A DNA stretch of 64,000 nucleotides from Komarekiella delphini-convector SJRDD-AB1 (GCF_014831675.1 NZ_VJXY01000016.1:59994-123993); one strand, 5' to 3'. Shown: positions 35,789 through 45,529, counted from the first letter of the stretch. Numbers and translations are program-made. The notes: generated by a model not told the origin, from the sequence alone.

Positions 35789-36617
35789 TAAGTTTTTGTC
35801 AGAAACATCGCTTTTACCTAAATTCGGAACTCACCAGGAAATTTAGTCTGACTTTATAAAGTTAGGTTAAAGAAATCATGTAGAAAAAATAAAGCAAACG
35901 CTTATATACTGTGTAGTGAAACGAATTAATGTATGTTAAAGTTTATACTGTAAATTTTGCTACGGCTTTATTTGATGCGATGTCTAACGATAAGCCACTA
36001 TGTGTTTAAACTTTTAGTTTTACAGCAGTTTTCAATTGAAAAGACCACAAGGAGCACAATATACTGCATAAGTGTTAATTTAACCTCAAATCCATGCTGA
36101 GAACAGCTTTAAATACTTCTATCTTTTCTTCTTTTGTGTCCTCATACTAAGTAAAAATGGTTAAAAATTAAGTAGTATTTAAACACAAATCTTAGTTAGA
36201 AGATAAGTATATGATGAATACATGACGTTCCAAAATCATAGTAATGTGTAAATAAATTAACTTTGTCTGTTAGTTAGTTTTAGCTAGTTGCTCTATATTT
36301 TTGTGTGAGAGGTATTGACGATTCACAGTGTTCAACTTTTATAACTGTCCATATAATTGTTTCGTGCTTCTACCTAGTGGTAGAATCATTCCACTAAGTA
36401 AAGATGTCTTTTATACATCAAATAGCAAACGTGCTGAAAGGGTTAGTTAGGTGTGCAATCTCCAAAAAACAAAGAATTATTCAACCCACTCAGGGAAATC
36501 AACAAGATCGCCAACTTGCAACACAGAGAGTCCTGGCCAAACTATTGGTATTCCTTTGTTTCAAGTATGGTTATATAACGATTTATTAAGGAACTTCCAA
36601 TTAAAAAAATATCCAAC

Positions 36618-36700
36618 TTGTAGGGTATGTTATGCCTCTGGGTAACGCACTGTGACAGATTAGTCAAGATAGTGCGTTATTACTACAACGCACCCTACAA
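36618..36700. repeat. Hairpin repeat ('TTGTAGGGT...ACCCTACAA')
   Basis: Outer arms TTGTAGGGT and its inverse (CACCCTACAA) enclose a second stem, GTAACGCACT with AGTGCGTTAT. MITE-like, without coding capacity; related to the short stem at 39561-39588. Confidence 0.65.
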
Positions 36701-37127
36701 ATTAAGATTGGATGATTTATTTTTTGGTAATCCCTAAATAGGAACAAAGTCCTTATTTAGAAATAATACCAATCAATAAGGTAAACCAGAAATTCTTGTT
36801 TTAACATAGCAAAGCAAGGATAAATAAGATTATTTTGACAGAATGTTACTTTGCTTTTGATATATCAAATATCTCGAAAAGCTAGATTTTTGAAAGCAAA
36901 AATATTTGACTTTCTGCATTAAGCTGTTACGCATTTAATTTGTGATTGACTTGTATAAGTATTGCCCTATAATCTAAGTGTTTAAGCATGGATAAGCGTT
37001 ATACCAATTCTCAAAGAAGATACATCTAATAAAAATTGGGCGTTGCTGAATCAAGGGATGAAATTTTATGTCTTGAAGTCTAAAACTCCTTATTTTCTCT
37101 GCGTATTTGTGCGAGGGACACTTTCCT

Positions 37128-37215
37128 ATACTGACAAAGACGCTGCGCGAAGCTTGCTTCCCCATTGGGGTAGATGGGGTGACACCTTCCGTTCAACCTT
37201 TACGCCTCTATCCGC
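37128..37215. repeat. GC-rich cyanobacterial intergenic repeat
   Basis: Contains GACGCTGCGCGAAGCTTGCT and CCCCATTGGGGTAGATGGGG, akin to the 'gacgctacgcgaag' repeat at 49665-49760. Not coding. Confidence 0.5.
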
Positions 37216-37377
37216 ACGGAAGTGTCCTCCTCTGCGTGACACAAATTTATCAACTTTCAACCATAGGATAGGGACTTAAAAATATTATGTTTACTTGCGC
37301 CTAACTATTTAACATATCAACATTTATTTAGTAAAACTTGATTACTGACAACATCAGCAAGAGTAAAAGGAAAAAAG

Positions 37378-38058
37378 ATGAGTATCATTGTTCGTTTGTT
37401 TAGAGAATTTATTCTTCCAGTATCCACATTTTCTATGGTGGCGATACCTTTAGTAAGCTTCCCAACGGAACGCTCCGCGATCGCTAATGCACAGACAATT
37501 CCTGTTATTCCTCAACAGAGAACAATTCCTGTTATTCCTCAACAGAGAACAACTCAGAGGATTTGCTCTTTAGATCCAGTTGAGGATTTATTACCTCCAC
37601 TACCAAGCAAATCAAGTAATTCTTTGCTTTCCTACCTAGCTGAGCAAGGTTTTACACAAAATCAAGAAGGTTCTTGGGTCTGTTATGCAAATGATCCGAA
37701 GAAGGAAGGGCGTTACTTTACTCTCTTCAAAGTTCAAGAGATGAATGGAAGGCTTATAGGAAGTTCTTTTTTAGACGAGGGTAGTCTGATTGAGGGACAA
37801 GATAACCGTAGCTTGGACTTATTTATGATGCTGATAGAGCGTCATATGAATGCAAGCCAAGAGAATCGTCAAGGTATACGTAGGTATCTGCAAGCTTTCA
37901 TTTCCTTAGTAGAGCAAGGAAAGATAAAACCCACGCGTCGCGGCTTTCTTTTTGACCAACCGAACCGTGGATTGGTCTTATACCATACGCTCTCATCAGG
38001 AAGTCTTAAAGGTACTGCAATCACAGTTAACATCTACTTGCCCAAGAGTAAAACCTGA
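37378..38058 (+). CDS. Exported hypothetical protein with a duplicated Pro/Gln segment
   Basis: 226 aa with AGTAAAAGGAAAAAAG before ATG. The N-terminal hydrophobic stretch (FILPVSTFSMVAIPLVSF) is a signal peptide ending near NAQT. Next come two identical TIPVIPQQR units from a 27-nt direct repeat at about 37494-37547. The remaining 170 residues are soluble (EQGFTQNQEGSWVCYANDPK) with two Cys that could pair. Family not recognised. 63 nt before the next exported-protein gene, so likely one operon. Confidence 0.65.
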   Translation: MSIIVRLFREFILPVSTFSMVAIPLVSFPTERSAIANAQTIPVIPQQRTIPVIPQQRTTQRICSLDPVEDLLPPLPSKSSNSLLSYLAEQGFTQNQEGSWVCYANDPKKEGRYFTLFKVQEMNGRLIGSSFLDEGSLIEGQDNRSLDLFMMLIERHMNASQENRQGIRRYLQAFISLVEQGKIKPTRRGFLFDQPNRGLVLYHTLSSGSLKGTAITVNIYLPKSKT

Positions 38059-38121
38059 GCTTCTAACATCAACTTTCTACTGCTTTGAAAAAAGACTTGA
38101 AAACTTAATCCAAGACTAATC

Positions 38122-39507
38122 ATGATGCCCAAACAAGCTTCTTCCCTCGTTTGCTGGAGATGGATGTTGTCATCAACCTTCCAAAAGATTGCGATGCCGA
38201 AGGCGGTTCGCTTTGCGACCATCGTCTCATCTGTTGCAGTATTACTAGCTGTATGCGAGTCTGCTTCCGCACAGCTAAATGTTGGACGCTATGGTATCCA
38301 ACGAGGACTGGAGTCAGAGTATCTTCAATACCAAATCCAGAACCAAAATCTCAACCAGATGCGAGTCATTCCTGCATGTGATGTGGGATTTGGTCTGAGC
38401 TGCAACAAAACTGGCTCGGTAGTTCAGCAATTACTTGAGTTAAATGGCGGCCCTAGTTATCAAGACTTGCTAGTGCGAGCAGCTGGCGGCACACAAAACC
38501 TCCAGAATTTCGCTAGCTTTTACGGTAATAATCCCAATGTTTCTCAAGCGCCGTATGCTTCATTCTGGAGACAAGATTCTCCTGGAATTATGGACGGATA
38601 CCAATACGTCATGGGGCAAAATTTTGGACGCACCCCAGTAGAAGGCCTTGGACTTGTAACTAAAAATTTTTATTGGACACCGTATTCGGGAGTAGGTGAC
38701 TCCCTCAGCCTCCGTAATGGATTGCTGAACTTGAAATTATCTTATGGACGTTTGCTTTATGAGGAAGCCTCAAAACTTCCTAACGTTGAGCAACAGATTC
38801 AATCTCTGAATCTGCCGCCAGATATGACAAAGTTTTATTTAAATAACATCTCCAAAGGCTTAGATGCGCTGAGTTCTGGAGATAAGAACCAACTCCAAAC
38901 AAGGATTTTTGAACTACTCTCTTATCCATATTCTGAAGATGGTGGCGAACTCGGACGCCCAAATAATGCCATTCCGCAGGAGTTGAGCCAGCTTTCTGGC
39001 GAAGATATTCCGGGAGATACTGTGCTGGGCGCTAATCCATTAGCATTAGAAGGAGAAGCGATAGGTCTTGATATTGCCACTCCCGGCTCTTTGGGAGATG
39101 TCTTAGTCGCTGGTAGTTCTGAATCCTTTCCAGTCTGGCCTCTACTTTTAGGTGTCCCTTTACTTTTTCTTCTATTGTCTGGCGGTGGAGATAGCTCATC
39201 CGGTCAACCGTCGGTTCCCGTGGCGGATATACCTCCATCTATCCCTGTAACGGATATACCTCCGCTTGTCCCTGTAACGGATATACCTCCGCTTGTCCCT
39301 AACCCAAATGAGTGCATTCCTACTCCCGGTGGCAATGGTTCTGGTAATAACCCGGTTATTGAAGTTCCATGTAACCCCGTTGTTCCACCATCCCAACCGG
39401 AAGTGAAGAAGGTGGTAGAGCCATCAATGATCAAAGCTTTTATATTGCTAATTGTTATGCTCAGTATACTTCGCTATAAACAGCGAACCATCAAGACAAA
39501 CGGTTAA
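38122..39507 (+). CDS. Exported protein with PEP-CTERM-like C-terminal sorting signal
   Basis: 461 aa from ATG 38122; a later ATG at 38194 (MPKAVRFATIVSSVAVLLAV) would place the signal peptide, cleaved after SASA, at the very N-terminus and may be the real start. The mature region has ACDVGFGLSC (possible disulfide). Around residue 335 is a hydrophobic stretch, FPVWPLLLGVPLLFLLL. Then tandem VTDIPPLVP repeats from a 27-nt DNA unit. The end reads VEPS, a hydrophobic helix and RYKQRTIK, the tripartite shape of a PEP-CTERM signal (VEPS in place of PEPS), processed by an exosortase. Operon with 37378-38058. Confidence 0.65.
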   Translation: MMPKQASSLVCWRWMLSSTFQKIAMPKAVRFATIVSSVAVLLAVCESASAQLNVGRYGIQRGLESEYLQYQIQNQNLNQMRVIPACDVGFGLSCNKTGSVVQQLLELNGGPSYQDLLVRAAGGTQNLQNFASFYGNNPNVSQAPYASFWRQDSPGIMDGYQYVMGQNFGRTPVEGLGLVTKNFYWTPYSGVGDSLSLRNGLLNLKLSYGRLLYEEASKLPNVEQQIQSLNLPPDMTKFYLNNISKGLDALSSGDKNQLQTRIFELLSYPYSEDGGELGRPNNAIPQELSQLSGEDIPGDTVLGANPLALEGEAIGLDIATPGSLGDVLVAGSSESFPVWPLLLGVPLLFLLLSGGGDSSSGQPSVPVADIPPSIPVTDIPPLVPVTDIPPLVPNPNECIPTPGGNGSGNNPVIEVPCNPVVPPSQPEVKKVVEPSMIKAFILLIVMLSILRYKQRTIKTNG

Positions 39508-39560
39508 GTGAAATAACTCTTTCAGTTTTTTACAGCGGGTTTTATATGAATAAGCCACAG

Positions 39561-39588
39561 TAGGGTGGGCACTGTAATGCCCACCCTA
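39561..39588. terminator. Strong hairpin, likely terminator
   Basis: TAGGGTGGGCA and TGCCCACCCTA form a perfect 11-bp stem with a 6-nt loop, followed on the plus strand by CAATCTCTTTTT. It ends the exported-protein operon and, on the other strand, faces the convergent channel gene. Confidence 0.6.
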
Positions 39589-39674
39589 CAATCTCTTTTT
39601 AAAACACTCTTTAATATTTGTAGCGTTTTCCTAAAACATTCAGTTTTTTAAGCCTGCCTTACATAACTCCTCAA

Positions 39675-40466
39675 TTAATTAGGCAACTTAGTCCCACACC
39701 TTTTACAAAAACCAGCATCTACATCGTGGAAAGCCAAACCACAACTCAAACAAACTGTTTCTACCTGATTGGCAGTTTTCACCAATCTCTTAATTAAATC
39801 CCCTACTTGCCAAGGAATCAGTGCAATCCCTGTCAAAATCATCAATACTGTGAGCAAACGACCTAATTCTGAAATTGGAACAACGTCACCAAATCCTACA
39901 GTTGTCATTGTGACAACCGAGAAATAAAATGCATCCAAAAATGTACCGTAATTTTGAGGATTAACTGGATGCTCTACTTGATAAATCAATCCAGAGTAAA
40001 TAAAAATAATTGCAAATAATGTAAATAATATTCTTGCAAAAATCACACCATCTTCGGTGCTGATACTGGCGAATAAAAATTTTCTATCTATAAACCTGAT
40101 TAACCGCAAAATCCGAAACCATCGTAGCAGACGAATAAAGCTAATATCTACTGCTCCCAGAAAAAATGGCAGAATTGCTATTAAGTCAATAATTGAATAA
40201 AAGCTAAAAATATATTTAATTTTATTTTCTGCACTCCACAGACGAAGTACATATTCCACCGCGAAAACTATAATGATCGCAGTATCCGCTACATCTAATT
40301 GAAAACGAACAGAATCAGGAATATTATAAGTTTCTGCTACAAAAATTACTGATGATAATAGAACAAAACTAGCAAGAGTTAAGTTAATAACTTTACCTAT
40401 TGGTGTTTCTAAGTCTGTTAAATAAAATTCTGTTTGTTTTCTGCTCAATAACATATTTATCCACAA
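39675..40466 (-). CDS. Voltage-gated-type potassium channel (ion transporter)
   Basis: 263 aa. Six helices: S1-S4 with basic S4 residues (FIRLLRWFRILRLIRFIDRK), the pore, and selectivity filter TMTTVGFGDVVP. The C-terminus carries a zinc-ribbon-like CLSCGLAF...FCKRCGTKL (two CxxC pairs), a common add-on in cyanobacterial channels. Predicted K+ conductance in the plasma membrane. Confidence 0.87.
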   Translation of the reverse strand: MWINMLLSRKQTEFYLTDLETPIGKVINLTLASFVLLSSVIFVAETYNIPDSVRFQLDVADTAIIIVFAVEYVLRLWSAENKIKYIFSFYSIIDLIAILPFFLGAVDISFIRLLRWFRILRLIRFIDRKFLFASISTEDGVIFARILFTLFAIIFIYSGLIYQVEHPVNPQNYGTFLDAFYFSVVTMTTVGFGDVVPISELGRLLTVLMILTGIALIPWQVGDLIKRLVKTANQVETVCLSCGLAFHDVDAGFCKRCGTKLPN

Positions 40467-40542
40467 TCAATTAGAATATATTGTATAAATTTCATTGGCA
40501 ATACGATATTATTAACCAGTATCTTTCTTAACTCCCGCTAAT

Positions 40543-40968
40543 ATGAACCAAGAATATTTTATGCGCTTAGCACTGGCAGAAGCAAAAAAAGGCGATGCGC
40601 CTTATGGTGCAGTGATTGTTAAAGATAACGAAGTTGTTGCTGTAGCTCATAATACTGTCAGGAGAGATAGTGATCCATCGGCTCATGCGGAAATTAATGT
40701 CATTCGCAGTTTAACAGCTAAACTAAAAAACCCTGCTTTAGAAGGTTATAGCATATATACAACTGGTGAACCTTGCCCAATGTGTGCAACTGCTTGTGTT
40801 TGGACAGGTGTCTCAGAAATTGTATATGGTGCTTCAATTCAAGATTTAATTTCAGTAAATCAGTCGCAAATTAATATTTCTTGTGAAGAGGTGATCGCTC
40901 AATCATTTAGAAATATCAAGGTAACAAAAGGAATTTTAAAAAATGAATGTTTGGAATTGTTTAAATAA
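40543..40968 (+). CDS. Nucleoside deaminase (cytidine/deoxycytidylate deaminase fold)
   Basis: 141 aa. Zinc-binding and catalytic motifs HAEINVI (His and catalytic Glu) and PCPMCATAC (two Cys). Similar in size to guanine deaminases and TadA-like proteins. The FxN and substrate-loop residues are not enough to choose; tRNA adenosine deaminase (TadA) is possible but the sequence looks more like a free-base or nucleoside enzyme. Divergent from the channel gene. Confidence 0.8.
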   Translation: MNQEYFMRLALAEAKKGDAPYGAVIVKDNEVVAVAHNTVRRDSDPSAHAEINVIRSLTAKLKNPALEGYSIYTTGEPCPMCATACVWTGVSEIVYGASIQDLISVNQSQINISCEEVIAQSFRNIKVTKGILKNECLELFK

Positions 40969-40988
40969 TCTCTAAAAATTTTATTTAA

Positions 40989-41068
40989 TACCAATTTAAT
41001 TAATGATTGCAACAAATCCTTTGGTAGAGACGTTGCATTGCAACGTCTTTACATGTTCTGTCTGTCAC
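40989..41068. repeat. 80-bp dispersed repeat, copy A
   Basis: Exact-length inverted counterpart of 51423-51502, with only about three mismatches by eye. Centre is GAGACGTTGCATTGCAACGTC, a near-perfect palindrome. The related short hairpin at 45499-45523 shares only that centre. Confidence 0.85.
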
Positions 41069-41142
41069 AAATATTCTAGTAATGCTATATCAAAATTTTA
41101 TCTAGTAGCCAATTTAGATGTAAAATCACAAATTTTAATTAT

Positions 41143-41805
41143 TTAATCTAGCTCATTCAAATAGGACAAAAACGTATTAGCGAAAATCGCCGCTTGAGTG
41201 CGATCGCGCAAATCTAATCTGTTTAAAATATTCGTAACATGATTCTTCACTGTCCCCTCAGAAATATAGAGTTCCTGAGCAATTTCTCGATTACTAGCAC
41301 CCGTAGCAATTAACCGTAAAACCTCTTTTTCTCTAGGAGTCAGTTCAGCTAAACTAGGTGGCGCAAGCGGTGACTGAGTTGGTGCGGTGTTAGAAAACTG
41401 AGTCAATAGTTTTTTAACTATTCCTGGGCCTAGTTGGGTGTATCCTTTGTGAACGGCGCGAATAGCAACAGCTAGTTCTTCTGAGGGTGTATCTTTGAGT
41501 AAATAACCCATTGCCCCATTTTGCAAAGCTGCTGTCACATATTCATCATCATCAAAAGTTGTTAGCACTAAAACTTTAATTCCAGCAAAACGTTTTTGAA
41601 TTTCTCGTGTGGCTGCAACTCCATCCATAATGGGCATTCTAATATCCATTAAGACTACATCTGGTTGTAATTTTGCAACTAGATTAATCGCCTGTTGACC
41701 GTTTTCTGCTTCTCCCACTAATTCTAAATCTGATTCTAATTCTAATAATGCTTTTAATCCCTGACGAATCAAATTTTGGTCATCTACAAGCAACACTTTT
41801 ATCAT
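41143..41805 (-). CDS. NarL/LuxR-family response regulator
   Basis: 220 aa. Receiver domain with phospho-acceptor Asp in [13 protein letters not shown] and Lys in [11 protein letters not shown]-terminal LuxR HTH ([32 protein letters not shown]). Its start codon overlaps the histidine kinase stop by 4 nt (41802-41805), so the pair is translationally coupled. Targets may include the Spy/CpxP-like gene next door. Confidence 0.88.
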   Translation of the reverse strand: MIKVLLVDDQNLIRQGLKALLELESDLELVGEAENGQQAINLVAKLQPDVVLMDIRMPIMDGVAATREIQKRFAGIKVLVLTTFDDDEYVTAALQNGAMGYLLKDTPSEELAVAIRAVHKGYTQLGPGIVKKLLTQFSNTAPTQSPLAPPSLAELTPREKEVLRLIATGASNREIAQELYISEGTVKNHVTNILNRLDLRDRTQAAIFANTFLSYLNELD

Positions 41806-43070
41806 ACTGTTAATCTAGGTAAGGGAATATCAACTGTAATTTTGCAACCAGAACCAGGAGCACTTTTAATATTAAATTCTCCTCCAAGTGCTAAAGTACG
41901 ATCGCGCATACTTTGGAGTCCATAACCAGTGGTATTTTGCTTTAAATCAAAACCTCTACCATTATCTTGAATTATTAAGCGCAAATTTCCTTTATTCGTA
42001 GTTATTAATAGGTTAATTTCTGTTGCACTAGCATATCTAGAAATATTAGTTAAGGATTCTTGAATGATCCGATAAATAGCAGTATTTATTTCAGGGGGTA
42101 GAGAATATTCAAGATTGTTTTGACAAATTGGTAAAATTCCATTTGAGCGGTGAAAATCTTCTGAAAGAATTGCGATCGCCCGCTCTAAAGATTGCTCTGA
42201 CAAAGGATTAGAGCGCATAGTCGAAACAGATTGACGAACATCTTTTAGGGCTTTAGAACCTAATTCCTTGGCTCTTGCTAGAAATGTTTGAGCTTTAGTT
42301 GGATTAGATTGCCACAGTTTTAAAGCGGTTTCTAATTGGAGATTTAAAGCAGTTAAAGAATGTCCTAAAGAATCATGAATTTCCCTAGCAATACGGTTAC
42401 GTTCTTCTAAGGTAGCTTGATTTTCAATTCGCATGGCATATTGACGGAGTTTTTCGTTAGCAATAGCTAGCTTTTCTCGACTTTGGCGTTCAGATAATAC
42501 CGCATTCATCATCAACAACACAAAAACTAAACTTAAACCAAATACCAATGACCAATTTAAGCTAAAAAACCGAAAGCGCTCTTGAGCCTGCGGTGATGCT
42601 TGAAAGTTAAATAACTGATATTTTAGTTGTGTGGTCAGTAAAAATAAAGTAAAGGATAGACTTGTAACGAATAAACGTCCAGGTAACTGGAAAATTAGAC
42701 AACTGCGAGTAACTAAGATGATGTAAAGAAAGGGAAAAAGACGAGCAAACCTACCACCAAAAAGCCCAGTTATTAAAATCAATAAAATTTCACTAACTGT
42801 ATAAATTACCTTAGTTATGTTGTTTTTTTTGGGCAAAATTAAGCCCATTAATGCGAAAGCAGCTAAGCTAAAAATTGATATTTCTGGGGATATACTACAA
42901 ATGGATAAGTCTGGGAAAATACCACAAATTGATAGTTCTGGAGGTTTAGGACGAAATCGGGGCGATGGAGATGGTAGAAATGCTGTCAATGCAGTGATTG
43001 TTAGTAGTATCCATTCCAAATAAAGCAGAGATGGAAAAGGATGATTCTTAATTTTAATTGGACGACTCAT
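41802..43070 (-). CDS. NarL-type sensor histidine kinase (HisKA_3)
   Basis: 422 aa. Five or six hydrophobic segments form an N-terminal membrane sensor. The HisKA_3 phosphorylation site is [19 protein letters not shown], and the HATPase region shows [10 protein letters not shown] and [10 protein letters not shown]. No recognised extracellular sensory domain. First gene of the two-gene operon; its promoter lies in the 312-nt spacer shared with the divergent Spy/CpxP-like gene. Confidence 0.87.
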   Translation of the reverse strand: MSRPIKIKNHPFPSLLYLEWILLTITALTAFLPSPSPRFRPKPPELSICGIFPDLSICSISPEISIFSLAAFALMGLILPKKNNITKVIYTVSEILLILITGLFGGRFARLFPFLYIILVTRSCLIFQLPGRLFVTSLSFTLFLLTTQLKYQLFNFQASPQAQERFRFFSLNWSLVFGLSLVFVLLMMNAVLSERQSREKLAIANEKLRQYAMRIENQATLEERNRIAREIHDSLGHSLTALNLQLETALKLWQSNPTKAQTFLARAKELGSKALKDVRQSVSTMRSNPLSEQSLERAIAILSEDFHRSNGILPICQNNLEYSLPPEINTAIYRIIQESLTNISRYASATEINLLITTNKGNLRLIIQDNGRGFDLKQNTTGYGLQSMRDRTLALGGEFNIKSAPGSGCKITVDIPLPRLTV

Positions 43071-43381
43071 TAGTCGCTTCGCTCCAGTTATGAGTTATGA
43101 GTTATTAGTTTTAAGGAAAAAATTAAGAGTAAGTACAAGGTACAGAAACGTTACGGAGTAGAGTTATAAATTAATCGTAATAAAAATCTTACTCATTCAT
43201 AACTTTTAACTACTGTCAATGACATTGTCATTCATAACTCCTAACTATTGTCAGTCACATTTGTCAAGATTAAATCGTGACTAAAGTCATGGGTACAACC
43301 GTGACTTTCTCCTCATGTGGCTGGTGTAGAGAAGTTTCTATGATGGTGACATCCAAGCAGGAAAGAAGCGCGAGATAAACA
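43071..43381. other. Divergent promoter region
   Basis: Contains STRR-like 'agttatgagttatgagtta' just upstream of the kinase gene and an imperfect repeat of 'taactactgtcaatgacatt' (about 43208 and 43238). No gene. Holds promoters of both the two-component operon and the Spy/CpxP-like gene. Confidence 0.45.
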
Positions 43382-43870
43382 ATGAAACTTAAGACATTAT
43401 CACTGGTAGCGGGTGCGATCGCTTTAACTTTAACTACAATTCCCTTTGCCGTTCAGGCAGAACCAACCACATCTTCACCTCTGCTACTTGCACAAGTTCC
43501 CAAAAAGGGCGGTTGGCAAGAACTGGGACTAACTGATGCCCAAAAAAATCAAATCCAAACAATTCGCCAAAATACTCGCGCTCAAATTGAAGGTATTCTT
43601 ACCCCAGAGCAAAAGGCACAATTGGAAGCTGCAAAACAAGCACGTCAGGCTCAGCGCCAAGCAGGTCAAGGTCAGCGCCAAGCAGGTCAACGTTCAAGGA
43701 ATAAATTTGCTGAGTTGAATCTAACTGAACAACAAAAAACTCAAATGCGACAAGTTTGGGAATCGTCGAAACAACAGATGCAAGCAGTGCTGACTCCTGA
43801 ACAACAAGCTAAACTCAAGCAGTTACAGGAAAGTAGAAGACAGCGCTGGCAACAACGCAATTCCCAATAA
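43382..43870 (+). CDS. Spy/CpxP-like periplasmic protein
   Basis: 162 aa. Signal peptide MKLKTLSLVAGAIALTLTTI...VQA-EP. Two copies of the LTxxQ motif region: LGLTDAQKNQIQTI with LTPEQKAQL, and LNLTEQQKTQMRQV with LTPEQQAKL, separated by an Arg/Gln/Ala-rich linker made of a short tandem repeat (QRQAGQG QRQAGQR). Spy/CpxP proteins are periplasmic chaperones or stress sensors. Divergent from the NarL-type pair, a likely regulatory partner in envelope stress. Confidence 0.78.
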   Translation: MKLKTLSLVAGAIALTLTTIPFAVQAEPTTSSPLLLAQVPKKGGWQELGLTDAQKNQIQTIRQNTRAQIEGILTPEQKAQLEAAKQARQAQRQAGQGQRQAGQRSRNKFAELNLTEQQKTQMRQVWESSKQQMQAVLTPEQQAKLKQLQESRRQRWQQRNSQ

Positions 43871-43941
43871 TCCCAAATCTTTCAAAAATAGTTAATTAAT
43901 CTGAGGTGGGCAATATCGCCCATCTCCTCTCAAGATAGATT

Positions 43942-44463
43942 ATGGTGCAACCCCTCACTGCTTCTTTGAATCCCACTCCTCGCCTACAACGAGTTTTAGA
44001 TTTACTTGATAGTATGGCTGAGGCACAGGGATTAAGTGTTGCTCAAATTGTGGATGTAGAGAAATTGCGATCGCTTCCTACTGGTACTTTTGGTAGAAGC
44101 TGGGCAGATTTTCTTGAGGAACACAACTTGAAACCTTTCATCACAGGTAGCCGTCGCAAACAACTCCATGACGGCGTTCATGTTCTCACAGGTTATGGCA
44201 CAGACCCCATTGGTGAAGCGGAAGTCCAAGCATTTTTGTTAGGAGCAAAGTTTAGACTCACTAACTTGATGCTAGGGTTAGGGCTGTTGCGAGTCATTCA
44301 TAAAAACTTGAATTATCAACAAAAATTTAGCTGGTCTAGACTTTGGCAAGCATACCAACTCGGTCGTCACTCCCTCTTCAACCCAGATACCTGGCAACCT
44401 GAGTTACTTTGGCACTTACCCTTGACTGAGGTACAAGCATCATTTTCCACAGTCAAGATATAG
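43942..44463 (+). CDS. Coq4 family protein
   Basis: 173 aa. The Coq4 signature HDGVHVLTGYGTDPIGEAEV is clear and holds the HDxxH-Glu metal ligands. Eukaryotic Coq4 takes part in ubiquinone synthesis; cyanobacteria make plastoquinone instead, so the role here is uncertain, perhaps in quinone metabolism. Transcribed 71 nt after the Spy/CpxP-like gene. Confidence 0.8.
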   Translation: MVQPLTASLNPTPRLQRVLDLLDSMAEAQGLSVAQIVDVEKLRSLPTGTFGRSWADFLEEHNLKPFITGSRRKQLHDGVHVLTGYGTDPIGEAEVQAFLLGAKFRLTNLMLGLGLLRVIHKNLNYQQKFSWSRLWQAYQLGRHSLFNPDTWQPELLWHLPLTEVQASFSTVKI

Positions 44464-44610
44464 GCTTCTTGCAGAAGATGGGGAGAGGGGAAGATTTTTT
44501 TCCCTCTCCTTTTCCCTATTTTCCCCACCAAAATAGAAAATTGAGCAAACCCCTAGTAAAAGTTAGGGGTTATGAGTTATGAGTTAATCAAAACTCCTAA
44601 TTGTTTAAAA

Positions 44611-44853
44611 ATGTCCAAAGAATTTGCTATCGGTAGTAAAGTCCGAGTAGTGGCACTACCGCCCTACGTCAAAACCGCAGACCCCATGCCCATGTTGCGT
44701 CCCCCCGATGTAATTCATATTGGCGAAGAAGGTATAGTTCTTGACCGTCGTCCGGGTGGATATTGGGGTATCCGCTTTGCTAGGGGAGCTTTTCTATTAG
44801 ATAGTCAGTATATCGAAAGTACAGACACCCCTACTGAATCTCATACAGAATGA
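44611..44853 (+). CDS. sipA: SipA (NblS-interacting protein A, DUF3148)
   Basis: 80 aa from ATG 44611 (MSKEFAIGSKVRVVALPPYV); the in-frame ATG at 44572 comes from an 'atgagttatgagtt' STRR word and is rejected. The block KTADPMPMLRPPDVI and GEEGIVLDRRPGGYWGIRFA match the SipA family of small SH3-like proteins. SipA binds the high-light sensor kinase NblS and stimulates it. Widely conserved in cyanobacteria. Confidence 0.87.
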   Translation: MSKEFAIGSKVRVVALPPYVKTADPMPMLRPPDVIHIGEEGIVLDRRPGGYWGIRFARGAFLLDSQYIESTDTPTESHTE

Positions 44854-44910
44854 GAATAGCAGCAACCAAGAATTGTAAACTTTTATCAAGTTGTAATTTT
44901 GGTTTGCACC

Positions 44911-45468
44911 ATGATTTCTCGCCGCACTTTTTTAAGCACATTATTTGCCAGCTGTTTTGCTGTTATCAGTTGGTTGAATTTTGCACCTGCTGCTGATGCT
45001 TTAGGTGGCAAACTTCCTACAATTAATCAACCAGCGCCAGAGTTTACTTTGCCAACCAACACAGGCGATGGCAAAATTTCTCTCTCTGACTTGCGCGGTC
45101 AGTGGGTAGTGCTCTACTTTTATCCTAAAGACTTCACTTCTGGTTGCACTATCGAAGCTCGTCGTTTTCAGCAAGACTTGCCCAAATATCTCGAAAAAAA
45201 AGCTCAGATTATTGGCGTCAGTGCTGATGACATTGATTCCCACGCCAAATTTTGCGATTCCGAGGGATTAAAATTTCCCTTGTTGGCTGATACTGATGGC
45301 TCAGTGAGTAAAGCTTATGGTTCTTGGGTCGGCTTTGTGTCTATGCGCCACAGTTTTATCATCGATCCTGAAGGTATTTTGCGTGAGACTTTTGTCAAAG
45401 TCAACCCAACCATTCACAGCACAGAGGTACTGGCACAATTAGAGAAGTTGCAGTCTACCGAATCTTAG
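44911..45468 (+). CDS. Peroxiredoxin, PrxQ/BCP type, exported
   Basis: 185 aa from ATG 44911 (the TTG at 44899 is less likely). The leader has ISRRTFLST, a twin-arginine-like motif, followed by a hydrophobic stretch and cleavage near ADA-LG. Thioredoxin-fold core: YFYPKDFTSGCTIEARRF with the peroxidatic Cys; no Cys follows at the usual +5 place, so it may act as a 1-Cys enzyme or use CDSEGLKFP. Reduces peroxides in the lumen or periplasm. Confidence 0.85.
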   Translation: MISRRTFLSTLFASCFAVISWLNFAPAADALGGKLPTINQPAPEFTLPTNTGDGKISLSDLRGQWVVLYFYPKDFTSGCTIEARRFQQDLPKYLEKKAQIIGVSADDIDSHAKFCDSEGLKFPLLADTDGSVSKAYGSWVGFVSMRHSFIIDPEGILRETFVKVNPTIHSTEVLAQLEKLQSTES

Positions 45469-45498
45469 TAATATGCGGTAGAAAACCGATTATTTCGT

Positions 45499-45523
45499 AG
45501 AGACGTTGCAATGCAACGTCTCT
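45499..45523. terminator. Bidirectional hairpin terminator
   Basis: AGAGACGTTGCA and TGCAACGTCTCT form a perfect 12-bp stem around one A. It sits between the convergent peroxiredoxin and argC genes. Same palindromic core as the 80-bp repeat. Confidence 0.6.
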
Positions 45524-45529
45524 TCAACA

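Larger units (their letters stand above)
35605..37377. other. Long gene-poor region (1.8 kb)
   Basis: No convincing protein gene. It contains an inverted repeat with Fur-like sequence (35737-35788), short overlapping frames at 36404-36645 without family resemblance, a hairpin repeat at 36618-36700, and a GC-rich repeat at 37128-37215. The low GC and many stops in all frames suggest decayed DNA. A non-coding RNA cannot be excluded, but no known one was recognised. Confidence 0.6.

Noticed and set aside
36404-36645. Two overlapping short frames in the gene-poor region
   Set aside because: No family resemblance, overlapping in different frames, one runs into a hairpin repeat.
37043-37279. 78-codon frame over the GC-rich repeat
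   Set aside because: Runs through an intergenic repeat; no ribosome-binding site.
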